The notes under the pieces: model-generated
Told to the model about the DNA's origin: nothing
The model's input: only the letters and a program-made list of their open reading frames with translations
The model's database searches: none
From: Sulfurimonas sp.
GTDB lineage: Bacteria; Campylobacterota; Campylobacteria; Campylobacterales; Sulfurimonadaceae
Length of the DNA stretch: 13,084 nt
Assembly: GCA_027063215.1 (NCBI GenBank)
Contig: JAMOSE010000085.1
Span: forward strand, 1 to 13,084
Direction of reading: 5' to 3'
Shown here: positions 1 through 6,589 of the stretch, piece by piece
Layout: each line of letters starts with the position of its first letter
Numbering within the stretch: position 1 is the stretch's first letter
Program-made: the position numbers and the translations under genes

Positions 1-41
1 GATACATCACCGCCAGAACAGAGTATTGCTATATTTTTCAT
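1..41 (-). CDS. 6-phosphofructokinase-like protein, N-terminal fragment only
   Basis: Only the first 13 codons lie in the window; the gene continues past its left edge on the minus strand. The peptide reads MKNIAILCSGGDV. The SGGD motif right after the first beta strand is the nucleotide-binding start of ATP- or PPi-dependent 6-phosphofructokinases (fructose 6-phosphate to fructose 1,6-bisphosphate, glycolysis). A clear GGAG ribosome site lies 7 bases upstream of the ATG (complement of about 46-51), which supports the start. It is divergent from purH, with 88 bases between them. Several Campylobacterota such as C. jejuni lack phosphofructokinase, so its presence would suit a Sulfurimonas-type relative. 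The call rests on a very short peptide and could be wrong; another protein with an N-terminal SGG loop is the alternative. Confidence 0.5.
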   Translation of the reverse strand, partial: MKNIAILCSGGDV

Positions 42-94
42 AATTTCTCCAAAAGAGTTTTTTTAAGTTTACCATCTTCTAAACTCAATTTAGA

Positions 95-100
95 TAAAAT
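95..100 (+). promoter_or_regulatory. Candidate -10 element for purH
   Basis: TAAAAT lies 29 bases before the purH ATG in the divergent gap, within T- and A-rich sequence. No good -35 hexamer is present at the usual distance, which is common for Campylobacterota housekeeping promoters. The assignment is by position and a 5/6 match to TATAAT only. In such AT-rich DNA other starts are possible. Confidence 0.3.
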
Positions 101-129
101 TTGCTTAATATTTTAAATCAAGGCTTGAA

Positions 130-1668
130 ATGAAAAAAAGAGCGTTAGTTAGTGTCAGTGATAAAACAGGTGTTGTAGATTTTTGTAAATCTTTAGTGAA
201 AAATGGTTATGAGATTATCTCTACAGGTGGAACATATAAACTCTTGCGTGAGAGTGGTGTAGAAGCCATTGAAATTGATGAGGTGACAAAGTTTCCTGAG
301 TGTTTTGAGGGACGTGTTAAGACGCTTAACCCGTATGTTCACGGTGGGATCTTACATCGTCGTGATAAGCAGAGTCATTTGGATCAGGCAAAAGAGCTTG
401 GTGTTGAGGCTATTGACCTTGTATGTGTAAATCTTTATCCGTTTAAAGCAACTATTGAGCGTACAGACGATTTTGATGATATTATTGAAAATATCGATAT
501 CGGTGGACCGGCTATGGTTCGCTCAGCTGCGAAGAACTTTGATGCTGTTACTATTGTTACAAATGTTGAAGATTATGCAGAGGTAATTGATGCTATTGAA
601 AATGAAAAAAATACAAAAGAGTTTCGTCGTGCTTATATGGTAAAAGCATTTGAGCATACGGCTGCATATGACTCTATGATCGCTAACTATATGAATGAGC
701 GTTTTAATGAGGGCTTTGGTGAAAAACAATTTATTGTCGGTGAGAAAGTTATGAATACTCGCTATGGTGAAAACCCACACCAAAAAGGTGCATTGTATGA
801 GTTTGACAAGCACTTTAGCAATAACTTTAAAACACTCAAAGGCGAAGCAAGCTTTAACAACTTAAATGATCTCAATGGTGCGATTAAAATTGCATCTGCT
901 TTTGGTGATGACAATGCTGTTTGTATCTCTAAACATGGAAATCCTTGTGGTTTTGCAATTCGTGATAATTTAGTTGATGCTTACACAGAAGCGCTTAAAT
1001 GTGATCCGGTTTCTGCCTTTGGCGGTGTTGTTGCTGTCAATGGTATCGTAAACAAAGAGATGGCTGAGAAGATGAATGAGATCTTCTTAGAAGTAGTAAT
1101 TGCCGGTCGTATTACTGAAGAGGCGCAGGAAGTATTTGCTGCTAAGAAGCGTATCAAGCTTTTTGAGATGGGTAGTGATAAGCTTGTGTTAGCAAATGAT
1201 AAAAAAGATTTCAAACACATTGATGGCGGATTTGTTTTTCAAGATGCTGACAAAGTCAATGATGATGAAGTTAAAAATGCGAAACTTGTTAGTAAAAATC
1301 GTGCTAGTGAAGCTGAGATGAAAGATCTTGAGATTGCTTACAAAGTTGCAAGTCTTACAAAATCAAACTGTGTCGTTTATGTAAAAGATGCTGCAATGGT
1401 AGCTGTTGGTATGGGAATGACAAGTCGTGTGGATGCTGCACAGTGTGCACTGAAAAAAGCAAAAGAGATGGGGCTTGATGTAACAGGAGCCGCACTTGCA
1501 TCAGAAGCATTCTTCCCATTCCGTGACTCAATTGACGCTGCAGCTGCAGCTGGTGTGAAAAATGTTATTGAGCCTGGTGGTTCTATTCGTGATGCAGAGA
1601 TAATAGAGGCTGCAGATGAATTTGGTATGAGCTTGTACTTTTCAGAAGTTCGCCACTTTTTACATTAA
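130..1668 (+). CDS. purH: Bifunctional AICAR transformylase / IMP cyclohydrolase PurH
   Basis: PurH catalyses the last two steps of de novo IMP synthesis in the cytoplasm: formyl transfer from 10-formyl-tetrahydrofolate to AICAR, then ring closure of FAICAR. The N-terminal MGS-like cyclohydrolase domain (about 1-190) shows VSVSDKTG, STGGTY and EGRVKTLNPYVHGGIL. The transformylase domain shows RYGENPHQ (211-218), LNDLNGA, KHGNPCG (268-274, with the catalytic Lys-His pair), DPVSAFGG, AFFPFRDSID, EPGGSIRD and the C-terminal RHFLH. At 512 residues the length is normal for the family. The ATG follows AAGG with 6 bases of spacing. It reads alone, diverging from the phosphofructokinase-like gene and converging on the permease. 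KHGNPCG has Gly where many homologues have Ala, a mild change. The identification is secure. Confidence 0.97.
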   Translation: MKKRALVSVSDKTGVVDFCKSLVKNGYEIISTGGTYKLLRESGVEAIEIDEVTKFPECFEGRVKTLNPYVHGGILHRRDKQSHLDQAKELGVEAIDLVCVNLYPFKATIERTDDFDDIIENIDIGGPAMVRSAAKNFDAVTIVTNVEDYAEVIDAIENEKNTKEFRRAYMVKAFEHTAAYDSMIANYMNERFNEGFGEKQFIVGEKVMNTRYGENPHQKGALYEFDKHFSNNFKTLKGEASFNNLNDLNGAIKIASAFGDDNAVCISKHGNPCGFAIRDNLVDAYTEALKCDPVSAFGGVVAVNGIVNKEMAEKMNEIFLEVVIAGRITEEAQEVFAAKKRIKLFEMGSDKLVLANDKKDFKHIDGGFVFQDADKVNDDEVKNAKLVSKNRASEAEMKDLEIAYKVASLTKSNCVVYVKDAAMVAVGMGMTSRVDAAQCALKKAKEMGLDVTGAALASEAFFPFRDSIDAAAAAGVKNVIEPGGSIRDAEIIEAADEFGMSLYFSEVRHFLH

Positions 1669-1676
1669 AACATATC

Positions 1677-1718
1677 AATTTTTTAAGTTCTTATGTAAGC
1701 ATAAGAACTTAGAAAATT
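1677..1718. repeat. 19-pair inverted repeat at the purH/permease convergence
   Basis: An 11-base perfect stem, AAGTTCTTATG (1685-1695) and CATAAGAACTT (1700-1710), encloses the loop TAAG. Pairing extends outward through T/A pairs and one G-T wobble to 1677 and 1718, giving 19 pairs. It lies between two convergent genes, and its right arm contains the stop codon of the minus-strand permease (1709-1711). The position suggests a two-way transcription terminator or a 3'-end mRNA stabiliser. However, the stem has few G/C pairs, and on neither strand is there a classic U-run just after the stem, so termination is inferred from position rather than shown. Confidence 0.5.
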
Positions 1719-2791
1719 TTCAAGAAGTAAGAAAAAGAGATAAAATAAAGTAAATAACCAAATAAAAAAGCTAAGTAACCAAAAAAGATAAATTGCCAAA
1801 GAAATGATTTTACATTTTTTGTATTGTTATAGGAAATATACATTTTGTACGTTATTAAGTTTGCCAAAGCTGCAATAATACTTCCAAAGCCACCTACATT
1901 ACTTCCCCAAAGAAGAGCTTCCCATTCTGTTGTAAATTTATTTAATAAGAGTGTTGTCGGAACATTACTGAGAAACTGACTCATTATTGATGAGAGTAAA
2001 AATGTATGATGTGGATGATATATCATAGTTCCTATCATCATTTTTATATTTGTTGTTAATCCTATAAAAATTAGGAAAGTAAATAATAAAAAATAATCAA
2101 TTTGAAAACATTTTTTATCAAAAAAGAGTATAAAGAGTAGTGCTAAAAATACAATATTGATGGAAAATATATGTAATATGGACAATACAATAATTGTAAA
2201 AAGAATGAGATAAATGGAAGCAGAGGGTTTATTTACTTTTTTTTCTTTATATTTTATATCTATTGGTCGTACTTTAATGAAAAAAGAGCTGAAGAAAAAA
2301 AGAATCAGCATCCCAATGGAAAAGGGAGCAATAGTCTTTATAAAAGTGAAAGGATCAACTCCATAATAGGAGTAGATAAAGAGATTTTGAGGTGTACCAA
2401 AAGGAGTTAAAGCTGCTCCAATATGTGCAGTAAGCGCAACAAGAATTGTAAGTTTTTCTTTCTTTTTTATTTTAAGAGCAAATACGATTGGAAGCATAGT
2501 TATAAGAGCGACATCAATAGTTATGATTGAAGAGAGTATAAAAGTGATAAATAAAAGTTTTTGGGGAAGCATCACACCTTTTTCAAGTATGGAGGCTGTT
2601 TTTAATAATAAATTACTGTTTTCAATGCCTTTGACTACAACAAATAATGCAAAAAGAAGAAAAATTGGTATCAGTTCTTTTTGTGTGTACTCTGGAAAAC
2701 TTCCTAGCATATAAGAAGTTATACCAAAAGCAGTAAAAGAAAATAGGAATAACCATTCTCTAATAAAGAAATTAGTAAATTGTTTTTTCAT
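1709..2791 (-). CDS. ArsB/NhaD/SLC13-superfamily membrane ion permease
   Basis: This 360-residue, very hydrophobic protein has roughly ten predicted membrane segments and shows the twofold repeat of the ion transporter (IT) superfamily. First half: a TIDVALITMLP stretch (91-101) and the re-entrant loop GAALTPFGTPQN (126-137). Second half: SNVPTT (275-280) and SNVGGFGSIIAALAN (297-311). Family members carry citrate or other dicarboxylates, arsenite or antimonite, or exchange Na+ for H+; nothing here fixes the substrate. It is a little shorter than typical members (about 400-430 residues), but both halves are present. The ATG has AAGGA about 12 bases upstream, rather far. It stands alone on the minus strand between purH and the cbpA-hspR operon. 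Fold assignment is firm; the specific function is unknown. Confidence 0.75.
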   Translation of the reverse strand: MKKQFTNFFIREWLFLFSFTAFGITSYMLGSFPEYTQKELIPIFLLFALFVVVKGIENSNLLLKTASILEKGVMLPQKLLFITFILSSIITIDVALITMLPIVFALKIKKKEKLTILVALTAHIGAALTPFGTPQNLFIYSYYGVDPFTFIKTIAPFSIGMLILFFFSSFFIKVRPIDIKYKEKKVNKPSASIYLILFTIIVLSILHIFSINIVFLALLFILFFDKKCFQIDYFLLFTFLIFIGLTTNIKMMIGTMIYHPHHTFLLSSIMSQFLSNVPTTLLLNKFTTEWEALLWGSNVGGFGSIIAALANLITYKMYISYNNTKNVKSFLWQFIFFGYLAFLFGYLLYFISFSYFLKIF

Positions 2792-2856
2792 TTTTTTTAG
2801 ATATCCTTGTTTTTGAATGTTTGAGTGTCTGATGGCAATAATCTAGTATTCTTAAT

Positions 2857-2862
2857 AGTATA
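2857..2862 (-). promoter_or_regulatory. Candidate extended -10 for the ion permease gene
   Basis: Read on the minus strand, TGC precedes TATACT, an extended -10 form. It would place the transcript start roughly 60 bases before the permease ATG. No -35 was identified. The support is motif and position only. Confidence 0.35.
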
Positions 2863-2895
2863 GCATTATTTTTATATAGATAAAATCTTGCAATA

Positions 2896-2916
2896 GTTGA
2901 TTGACATACACTCAAC
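2896..2916. promoter_or_regulatory. HAIR-like inverted repeat, probable HspR operator
   Basis: GTTGATT, a 7-base spacer, then ACTCAAC. The known HAIR element bound by HspR is CTTGAGT-N7-ACTCAAG. This site keeps the exact spacing, matches 11 of 14 positions, and forms its own symmetric pair (GTTGA/TCAAC). It overlaps the -35 hexamer and part of the spacer of the cbpA-hspR promoter, where a repressor would block RNA polymerase. Since hspR is the second gene of this operon, autorepression released by heat or misfolded protein is the natural model. It is inferred from sequence; binding is not shown. Confidence 0.6.
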
Positions 2917-2930
2917 TCTTATGATATAAT
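2901..2930 (+). promoter_or_regulatory. Consensus sigma70 promoter of the cbpA-hspR operon
   Basis: TTGACA (2901-2906) and TATAAT (2925-2930) are both perfect hexamers, separated by 18 bases. The start would fall near 2937, about 35 bases before the cbpA ATG. A perfect -35 is unusual in Campylobacterota, whose vegetative promoters mostly lack one. A strong promoter held off by a repressor fits a heat-shock operon controlled by HspR. Confidence 0.75.
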
Positions 2931-2971
2931 TCCACTAATTAAAAATTAACAATTATTTTAAGGAAGTTATT

Positions 2972-3877
2972 ATGGCAAAATCATTATATGAAACATTAGA
3001 AGTATCAGAAAATGCAAATGAATCAGAGATTAAAAAAGCATATAGAAAATTAGCAAGAAAGTATCACCCTGATATCTGTAAAGAAGCAGATTGTGAAGAG
3101 AAATTTAAAGAAATCAATGCCGCTTATGAAGTGCTTAGCGATAAAGAGAAAAAAGCACAGTATGATCAGTATGGTGATGCTATGTTTGGTGGTCAAAATT
3201 TCCATGACTTCTCACGTGCTCAAGGCGGTAATGTAGATCTAGACGAGATATTACGCCAAATGTTCTCCGGTGGCGGTGGTTTTGGCGGTTTTAGCGGTGG
3301 TGGTCGTCAAAGCTACTCATCTGGTGGATTTAGTGGCTTTAGCGGTGGAGGAGGTTTTCATCAACAAGAGCCAAATCTTGATATTGAGACAAGTGTAACA
3401 ATTCCGTTTAATGTTGCAATTTTAGGTGGAACACACTCTGTCTCTGTTAATGGTGATCGTTTTGACATTAAGATCCCAGCTGGGGTAAAAAGTGGAGAGA
3501 AATTGCGTGTTAGAGGCAAAGGTCATGCACAAAACGGACGCGCAGGAGATCTTTTACTTAAAATTACAGTAGCACCATCACCAGATTATGTGCGTGAAGG
3601 GGATGATCTGGTTAAAACAATCGATGTACCACTTTATGCAGCACTCTTTGGTGAGAAGATAGCAGTACAGACACTTGAAAAAGAGATCAAGCTTAAAATC
3701 CCTGCAAATACAAAAAATGGCCAGCGTTTCCGTGTCAAAGAGATGGGTGCAATGAACAGAAAAACAAAAAAACGTGGCGATCTTTATCTGAAGGCAAATA
3801 TTGTAAATCCTAAAGTAGAAGATTTAGATAAAGATTTGGTAGAGTTGATGAAAGAAAAACTCCCAAAAACATTATAA
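2972..3877 (+). CDS. cbpA: CbpA-type J-domain co-chaperone (DnaJ family without zinc fingers)
   Basis: J-domain proteins stimulate the ATPase of DnaK and deliver unfolded clients to it. The J domain (about 3-70) carries the essential HPD triad at residues 32-34 (KYHPDICK). A Gly/Phe-rich linker follows (about 98-130, with repeated GGFSG and SGGG units), then the two beta-sandwich client-binding domains (about 135-300). The CxxCxGxG zinc-finger repeats of full DnaJ are absent, and 301 residues fits CbpA/type II proteins. The start follows AAGGA with 7-base spacing. It is the first gene of a two-gene operon, with hspR 15 bases downstream, the arrangement known from Helicobacter pylori (cbpA-hspR). 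Regulation by HspR is likely from the promoter-proximal inverted repeat. It is probably not the main cellular DnaJ. Confidence 0.92.
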   Translation: MAKSLYETLEVSENANESEIKKAYRKLARKYHPDICKEADCEEKFKEINAAYEVLSDKEKKAQYDQYGDAMFGGQNFHDFSRAQGGNVDLDEILRQMFSGGGGFGGFSGGGRQSYSSGGFSGFSGGGGFHQQEPNLDIETSVTIPFNVAILGGTHSVSVNGDRFDIKIPAGVKSGEKLRVRGKGHAQNGRAGDLLLKITVAPSPDYVREGDDLVKTIDVPLYAALFGEKIAVQTLEKEIKLKIPANTKNGQRFRVKEMGAMNRKTKKRGDLYLKANIVNPKVEDLDKDLVELMKEKLPKTL

Positions 3878-3892
3878 GAAGGAGGGAAGAAA

Positions 3893-4270
3893 ATGCATCA
3901 TTATGACGAACCGGTATATTTAATCAGTATTGTATCAAAGATACTCGATATTCACCCACAGACACTGCGTCAATATGAAAGAGAAAATCTTATAAAACCC
4001 TCTCGATCAAACGGGAAGATTCGTCTCTATTCACAACGTGATATAGACAGAATCAAACTGATTTTACGTTTAACACGTGAACTTGGAGTAAATCTTGCGG
4101 GTGTAGATATTATTTTGCGTTTAAAAGAGAATGTTGATACGATGGAGCGTGAAATTGCAGATCTTCGACATGAGGTAGAAGTAGTAAAAAATGCCCGTTC
4201 TGTTTCACCTGAGAAAGCACTCGTTACAAAAAAGAGTGTGTATGAGATGATTATATTTGAGGGGGATTAG
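3893..4270 (+). CDS. hspR: HspR, MerR-family heat-shock repressor
   Basis: HspR binds HAIR inverted repeats and represses chaperone operons, usually with DnaK as co-repressor. The 125-residue protein has a MerR winged helix-turn-helix (about 8-75) with the family signature HPQTLRQYERENLI (21-34), RLYSQRDIDRI (44-54) and ELGVNLAGV (63-71). A heptad-like helix (about 75-100) for dimerisation and a short tail follow. No ligand-binding cysteines of metal-sensing MerR proteins are seen. The start has a strong AAGGAGG (3879-3885) 7 bases upstream, in the 15-base gap after cbpA, so the two are cotranscribed. Its stop codon overlaps that of convergent murA by four bases. The call is confident from the signature and the gene pair. 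Confidence 0.93.
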   Translation: MHHYDEPVYLISIVSKILDIHPQTLRQYERENLIKPSRSNGKIRLYSQRDIDRIKLILRLTRELGVNLAGVDIILRLKENVDTMEREIADLRHEVEVVKNARSVSPEKALVTKKSVYEMIIFEGD

Positions 4271-4281
4271 AGTCCCTCTTT
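4260..4281 (+). terminator. Hairpin terminator spanning the overlapping hspR and murA stop codons
   Basis: AGGGGGA (4260-4266) and TCCCTCT (4273-4279) pair over seven bases with one G-T wobble, around the loop TTAGAG. The sequence then runs on as TTTGAGTCTTTG, which is U-rich but interrupted. The hspR stop lies in the loop and the murA stop at its edge, so it would end the cbpA-hspR transcript despite there being no intergenic space. On the minus strand the wobble becomes a mismatch, so function for murA is less likely. Strength is moderate; terminator activity is inferred. Confidence 0.4.
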
Positions 4282-5535
4282 GAGTCTTTGTACCTCTACA
4301 CCTACAGCTCTTAGCTTCTTCTCCAAGGAATCATATCCACGATCTAAATGGTAGATACGGTGAACATTTGTTTGACCTTCAGCTATAAGCGCTGCTAAAA
4401 CCAAAGCGCTTGAAGCTCTGAGATCCGTTGCCATAACATCTGCACCACTGAGTTTTGTTTTTCCATTTACCGTTGCTGTATGTCCGTTGAGCGATATATC
4501 TGCACCCATACGCTGTAGTTCACTGACATGCATAAATCTGTTTTCAAAAAGGCGTTCTTCTATGATAGAGACACCCTCTGCCTGGGTTGCAAGAGCCATA
4601 AACTGTGCCTGCATATCTGTTGGAAAAGCAGGGTACTCTTGGGTAACTATTTTTACAGGTTTAATTTCTTTTGCCGGAAAGATAGTAATGGTGTCATCAC
4701 TAATCTCCAATCTAAATCCCATCTCTTCAAGTTTTGCAATGACTGCACCCAAATGTTTTGGTTCTACATCTGTAAGTGTAAGTTCTGATCCGCTAATTGC
4801 TCCGGCACAGAGATAGGTTCCAGCTTCAATACGATCAGGAATGATACTAAACTCTTTTATATTCAAAAGCTTACCATGAGTTCCGTGTATCTTTAATACT
4901 GCAGTCCCTATACCTTCGATTTTTACACCACTCTTATTTAAAACTTCACACAGTTGTACAACTTCAGGTTCTCGAGCAGCATTGATGATTGTTGTTTCAC
5001 CTTCTGCAAGTGCTGCAGCCATAATGATATTTGCACTTCCTGTTACCGTGATCTTATCAAAAATAATCTCACATCCTTTGAGCCCCTGTGGTGCTCTTGC
5101 CTCTATATAACCGGCTTTTATAGCAATTTGTGCACCCATCTGTTCGAGTGCTTTAAGGTGCAGATCAATGGGACGTTGTCCTATGGCACAGCCTCCCGGA
5201 AGTGAAACTTCACAGTGTCCAAAACGTGCAAGTATTGGTCCTAGAACAAGGATGGAAGCACGCATAGTTTTGACAATATCGTAAGTTGCTTTTGTCTCAT
5301 TCATAGTAGAAGTATCTACAAGAACTTTATCATCATGAAATGAACATTTTGCACCAAGATTACTCAGAAGTTTTAAAAGTGTTTTGATATCTGCAACAGA
5401 AGGTAAATTTTTTAGTGTCACATTGTTTTTTGCCAAGATAGTCATAGCAATAAGTGGGAGTGATGCATTTTTTGCACCTGAAATTTTGATTGTTCCATTG
5501 AGGCTAGATTTGCCTTTGATTTTTAAGTAGTCCAT
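4267..5535 (-). CDS. murA: UDP-N-acetylglucosamine 1-carboxyvinyltransferase MurA
   Basis: MurA transfers enolpyruvate from PEP to UDP-N-acetylglucosamine, the first committed step of peptidoglycan synthesis in the cytoplasm. The 422 residues give the usual length. Visible key residues are Lys22-Asn23 (SGAKNASLP), Arg92, the catalytic Cys116 in LPGGCAIGQRP (the residue attacked by fosfomycin; intrinsically resistant MurA types have Asp here), Asp307 in PAFPTDMQ, Arg373 in DLRASSAL and the C-terminal HLDRGYDSLE. The ATG has only a weak GAGAG ribosome site. It is a single minus-strand gene between hspR (convergent, stops overlapping by four bases) and a divergent gene of unknown function. The protein appears intact. 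Confidence 0.97.
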   Translation of the reverse strand: MDYLKIKGKSSLNGTIKISGAKNASLPLIAMTILAKNNVTLKNLPSVADIKTLLKLLSNLGAKCSFHDDKVLVDTSTMNETKATYDIVKTMRASILVLGPILARFGHCEVSLPGGCAIGQRPIDLHLKALEQMGAQIAIKAGYIEARAPQGLKGCEIIFDKITVTGSANIIMAAALAEGETTIINAAREPEVVQLCEVLNKSGVKIEGIGTAVLKIHGTHGKLLNIKEFSIIPDRIEAGTYLCAGAISGSELTLTDVEPKHLGAVIAKLEEMGFRLEISDDTITIFPAKEIKPVKIVTQEYPAFPTDMQAQFMALATQAEGVSIIEERLFENRFMHVSELQRMGADISLNGHTATVNGKTKLSGADVMATDLRASSALVLAALIAEGQTNVHRIYHLDRGYDSLEKKLRAVGVEVQRLKEGL

Positions 5536-5565
5536 ATCTCTCTTTATCTTGTAATAAATTGCGTT

Positions 5566-5571
5566 ATTATA
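5566..5571 (-). promoter_or_regulatory. Candidate -10 for murA
   Basis: The minus strand reads TATAAT, a perfect -10, about 30 bases before the murA ATG, in an 81-base divergent gap. No clear -35 is seen. It lies close to the opposing -10 at 5584-5589, so the two promoters would be back to back. Confidence 0.5.
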
Positions 5572-5583
5572 TCTTAAATTTGC

Positions 5584-5589
5584 TATACT
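5584..5589 (+). promoter_or_regulatory. Candidate extended -10 for the plus-strand operon starting at 5617
   Basis: TGC directly precedes TATACT (extended -10 form), with T-rich sequence just upstream as in Campylobacterota sigma70 promoters. The predicted start is near 5596, about 20 bases before the ATG. It is the best candidate for driving the unknown genes, rsmD and possibly part of the flagellar run. Confidence 0.5.
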
Positions 5590-5616
5590 ACTGTTAATAA
5601 TTAAGTAGGAAATAAG

Positions 5617-6048
5617 ATGAGTTCGGCACTGGACAGACTAAAAAATTTGACAAACAAGATATCTTCGTATGAACTTGCACGCAAAGAGAATATGACAGAA
5701 CTCAAAAAACTCTACACTGAGATAGGGATCGATAAAAAAGTTGAAAATTTTGAGGAACTTTTTGATTTTAAGGCGATTAACCTCTCTGGTGTCTCTTTGC
5801 AAGAAGAGAATTTAGGGGAGATCAAAGAGGGGAAATATTTGCAGATCTTGGCAATCTCTTATGATAAAAATGCAACAGTTAAGAGTAAAAATATCTCTTT
5901 GGCTTACTTTGGAAGAGTAGAAAGTGTAGATGCAGAGTTGAAAAACAGTGTTGTTGAGTTTGTAATTCGATACCGATTTGAGAAGAGTTTTATCAATTTG
6001 GAACATTATCATCAAATGTTGGGATCTCTTTGTAAAAAAAATGCTTAA
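5617..6048 (+). CDS. Hypothetical protein, small cytoplasmic, first gene of operon
   Basis: I do not recognise this 143-residue protein. The N-terminal third (1-50) is charged and helical, with heptad-like leucines (MSSALDRLKNLTNKIS), suggesting a short coiled coil. The remainder (about 50-125) looks like an alternating beta domain, with strands near 74-82 (YLQILAISY), 93-100 and 111-120 (SVVEFVIRYR). There is no signal peptide or membrane segment and no catalytic motif I can name. The start has TAGGA (5606-5610) with 6-base spacing and follows an extended -10. Its last eight bases overlap the ATG of the next gene, a membrane protein, so the two are probably translationally coupled and may work together. 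Confidence 0.75.
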   Translation: MSSALDRLKNLTNKISSYELARKENMTELKKLYTEIGIDKKVENFEELFDFKAINLSGVSLQEENLGEIKEGKYLQILAISYDKNATVKSKNISLAYFGRVESVDAELKNSVVEFVIRYRFEKSFINLEHYHQMLGSLCKKNA

Positions 6049-6589
6049 ATTTTATCTTTTTTTGTGGTTATCTTGGTTGTTTCGAGTTGTTTTGTGTACA
6101 CTTTTGAGTGCAGCACTTTTTGCTTTTATAGTAACACTTTTTATCTATGTAAAACAGGGCTTTATGCCCATAGATAGAGTCGTATTTGAAGCACTTTTGA
6201 AGATCTGGACTTTTTGGTTTTCCATCTTGCTGAATCTCTCTTTGCTATTTGCTCTTTTTCGTAGTGTGAAATATCTGTTTAATCATTGCTACGCCGGTTA
6301 TGTATTAAAGTTAAAAGCTTGTACTAAAAAAGAGTCTGGGAAATATATTGAGATTATAGGGTATGGTGATTTGCTAAAGGTATGGAGAAAATGGTTTATG
6401 CTTCTTATTTGGATTGTTGGAAGTTTAATGATTTTAGCTTTTGTTCTTACACATCTGTTTACCACGTATAACTCACTATTTGACTGGTTTAGCATTTATC
6501 TTTTATATCTATTTATTGCTATAGGTGGATATTTCTCTTTTGTATTTATTACTGCGCGTTGCAAGTGTATTGAGGTGATCAAATGTTGA
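6041..6589 (+). CDS. Hypothetical four-helix membrane protein
   Basis: The 182-residue integral membrane protein is of no family I can name. Hydrophobic segments lie at about 8-37, 52-74, 118-140 and 149-172. The loop between the second and third (about 75-117) is polar and basic, with Cys83, Cys94 and KLKACTKKES. The ATG at 6041 is preferred over an in-frame TTG at 5978, because it places the first hydrophobic helix at the N-terminus and overlaps the previous gene by only eight bases. It has no strong ribosome site, consistent with coupling to the upstream gene. It ends in CKCIEVIKC and overlaps the next start by seven bases. The reading frame is intact and the code use matches its neighbours. 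The function is unknown. Confidence 0.72.
   Translation: MLKFYLFLWLSWLFRVVLCTLLSAALFAFIVTLFIYVKQGFMPIDRVVFEALLKIWTFWFSILLNLSLLFALFRSVKYLFNHCYAGYVLKLKACTKKESGKYIEIIGYGDLLKVWRKWFMLLIWIVGSLMILAFVLTHLFTTYNSLFDWFSIYLLYLFIAIGGYFSFVFITARCKCIEVIKC

Noticed and set aside
2820..2840. Second HAIR element (TTTGAGT) between the permease and cbpA
   Set aside because: Only the left half matches. The sequence 7 bases downstream (GGCAATA) does not resemble ACTCAAG.
4487..5205. Open frames on the plus strand opposite murA
   Set aside because: They lie entirely within a well-identified MurA on the other strand, have Cys- and Ser-rich low-quality translations and show no ribosome site or family motif.
5978..6040. 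In-frame TTG upstream start for the membrane protein, adding 21 residues
   Set aside because: It would overlap the previous gene by 71 bases and add a polar stretch before the first hydrophobic helix. The ATG at 6041 fits the operon spacing better.
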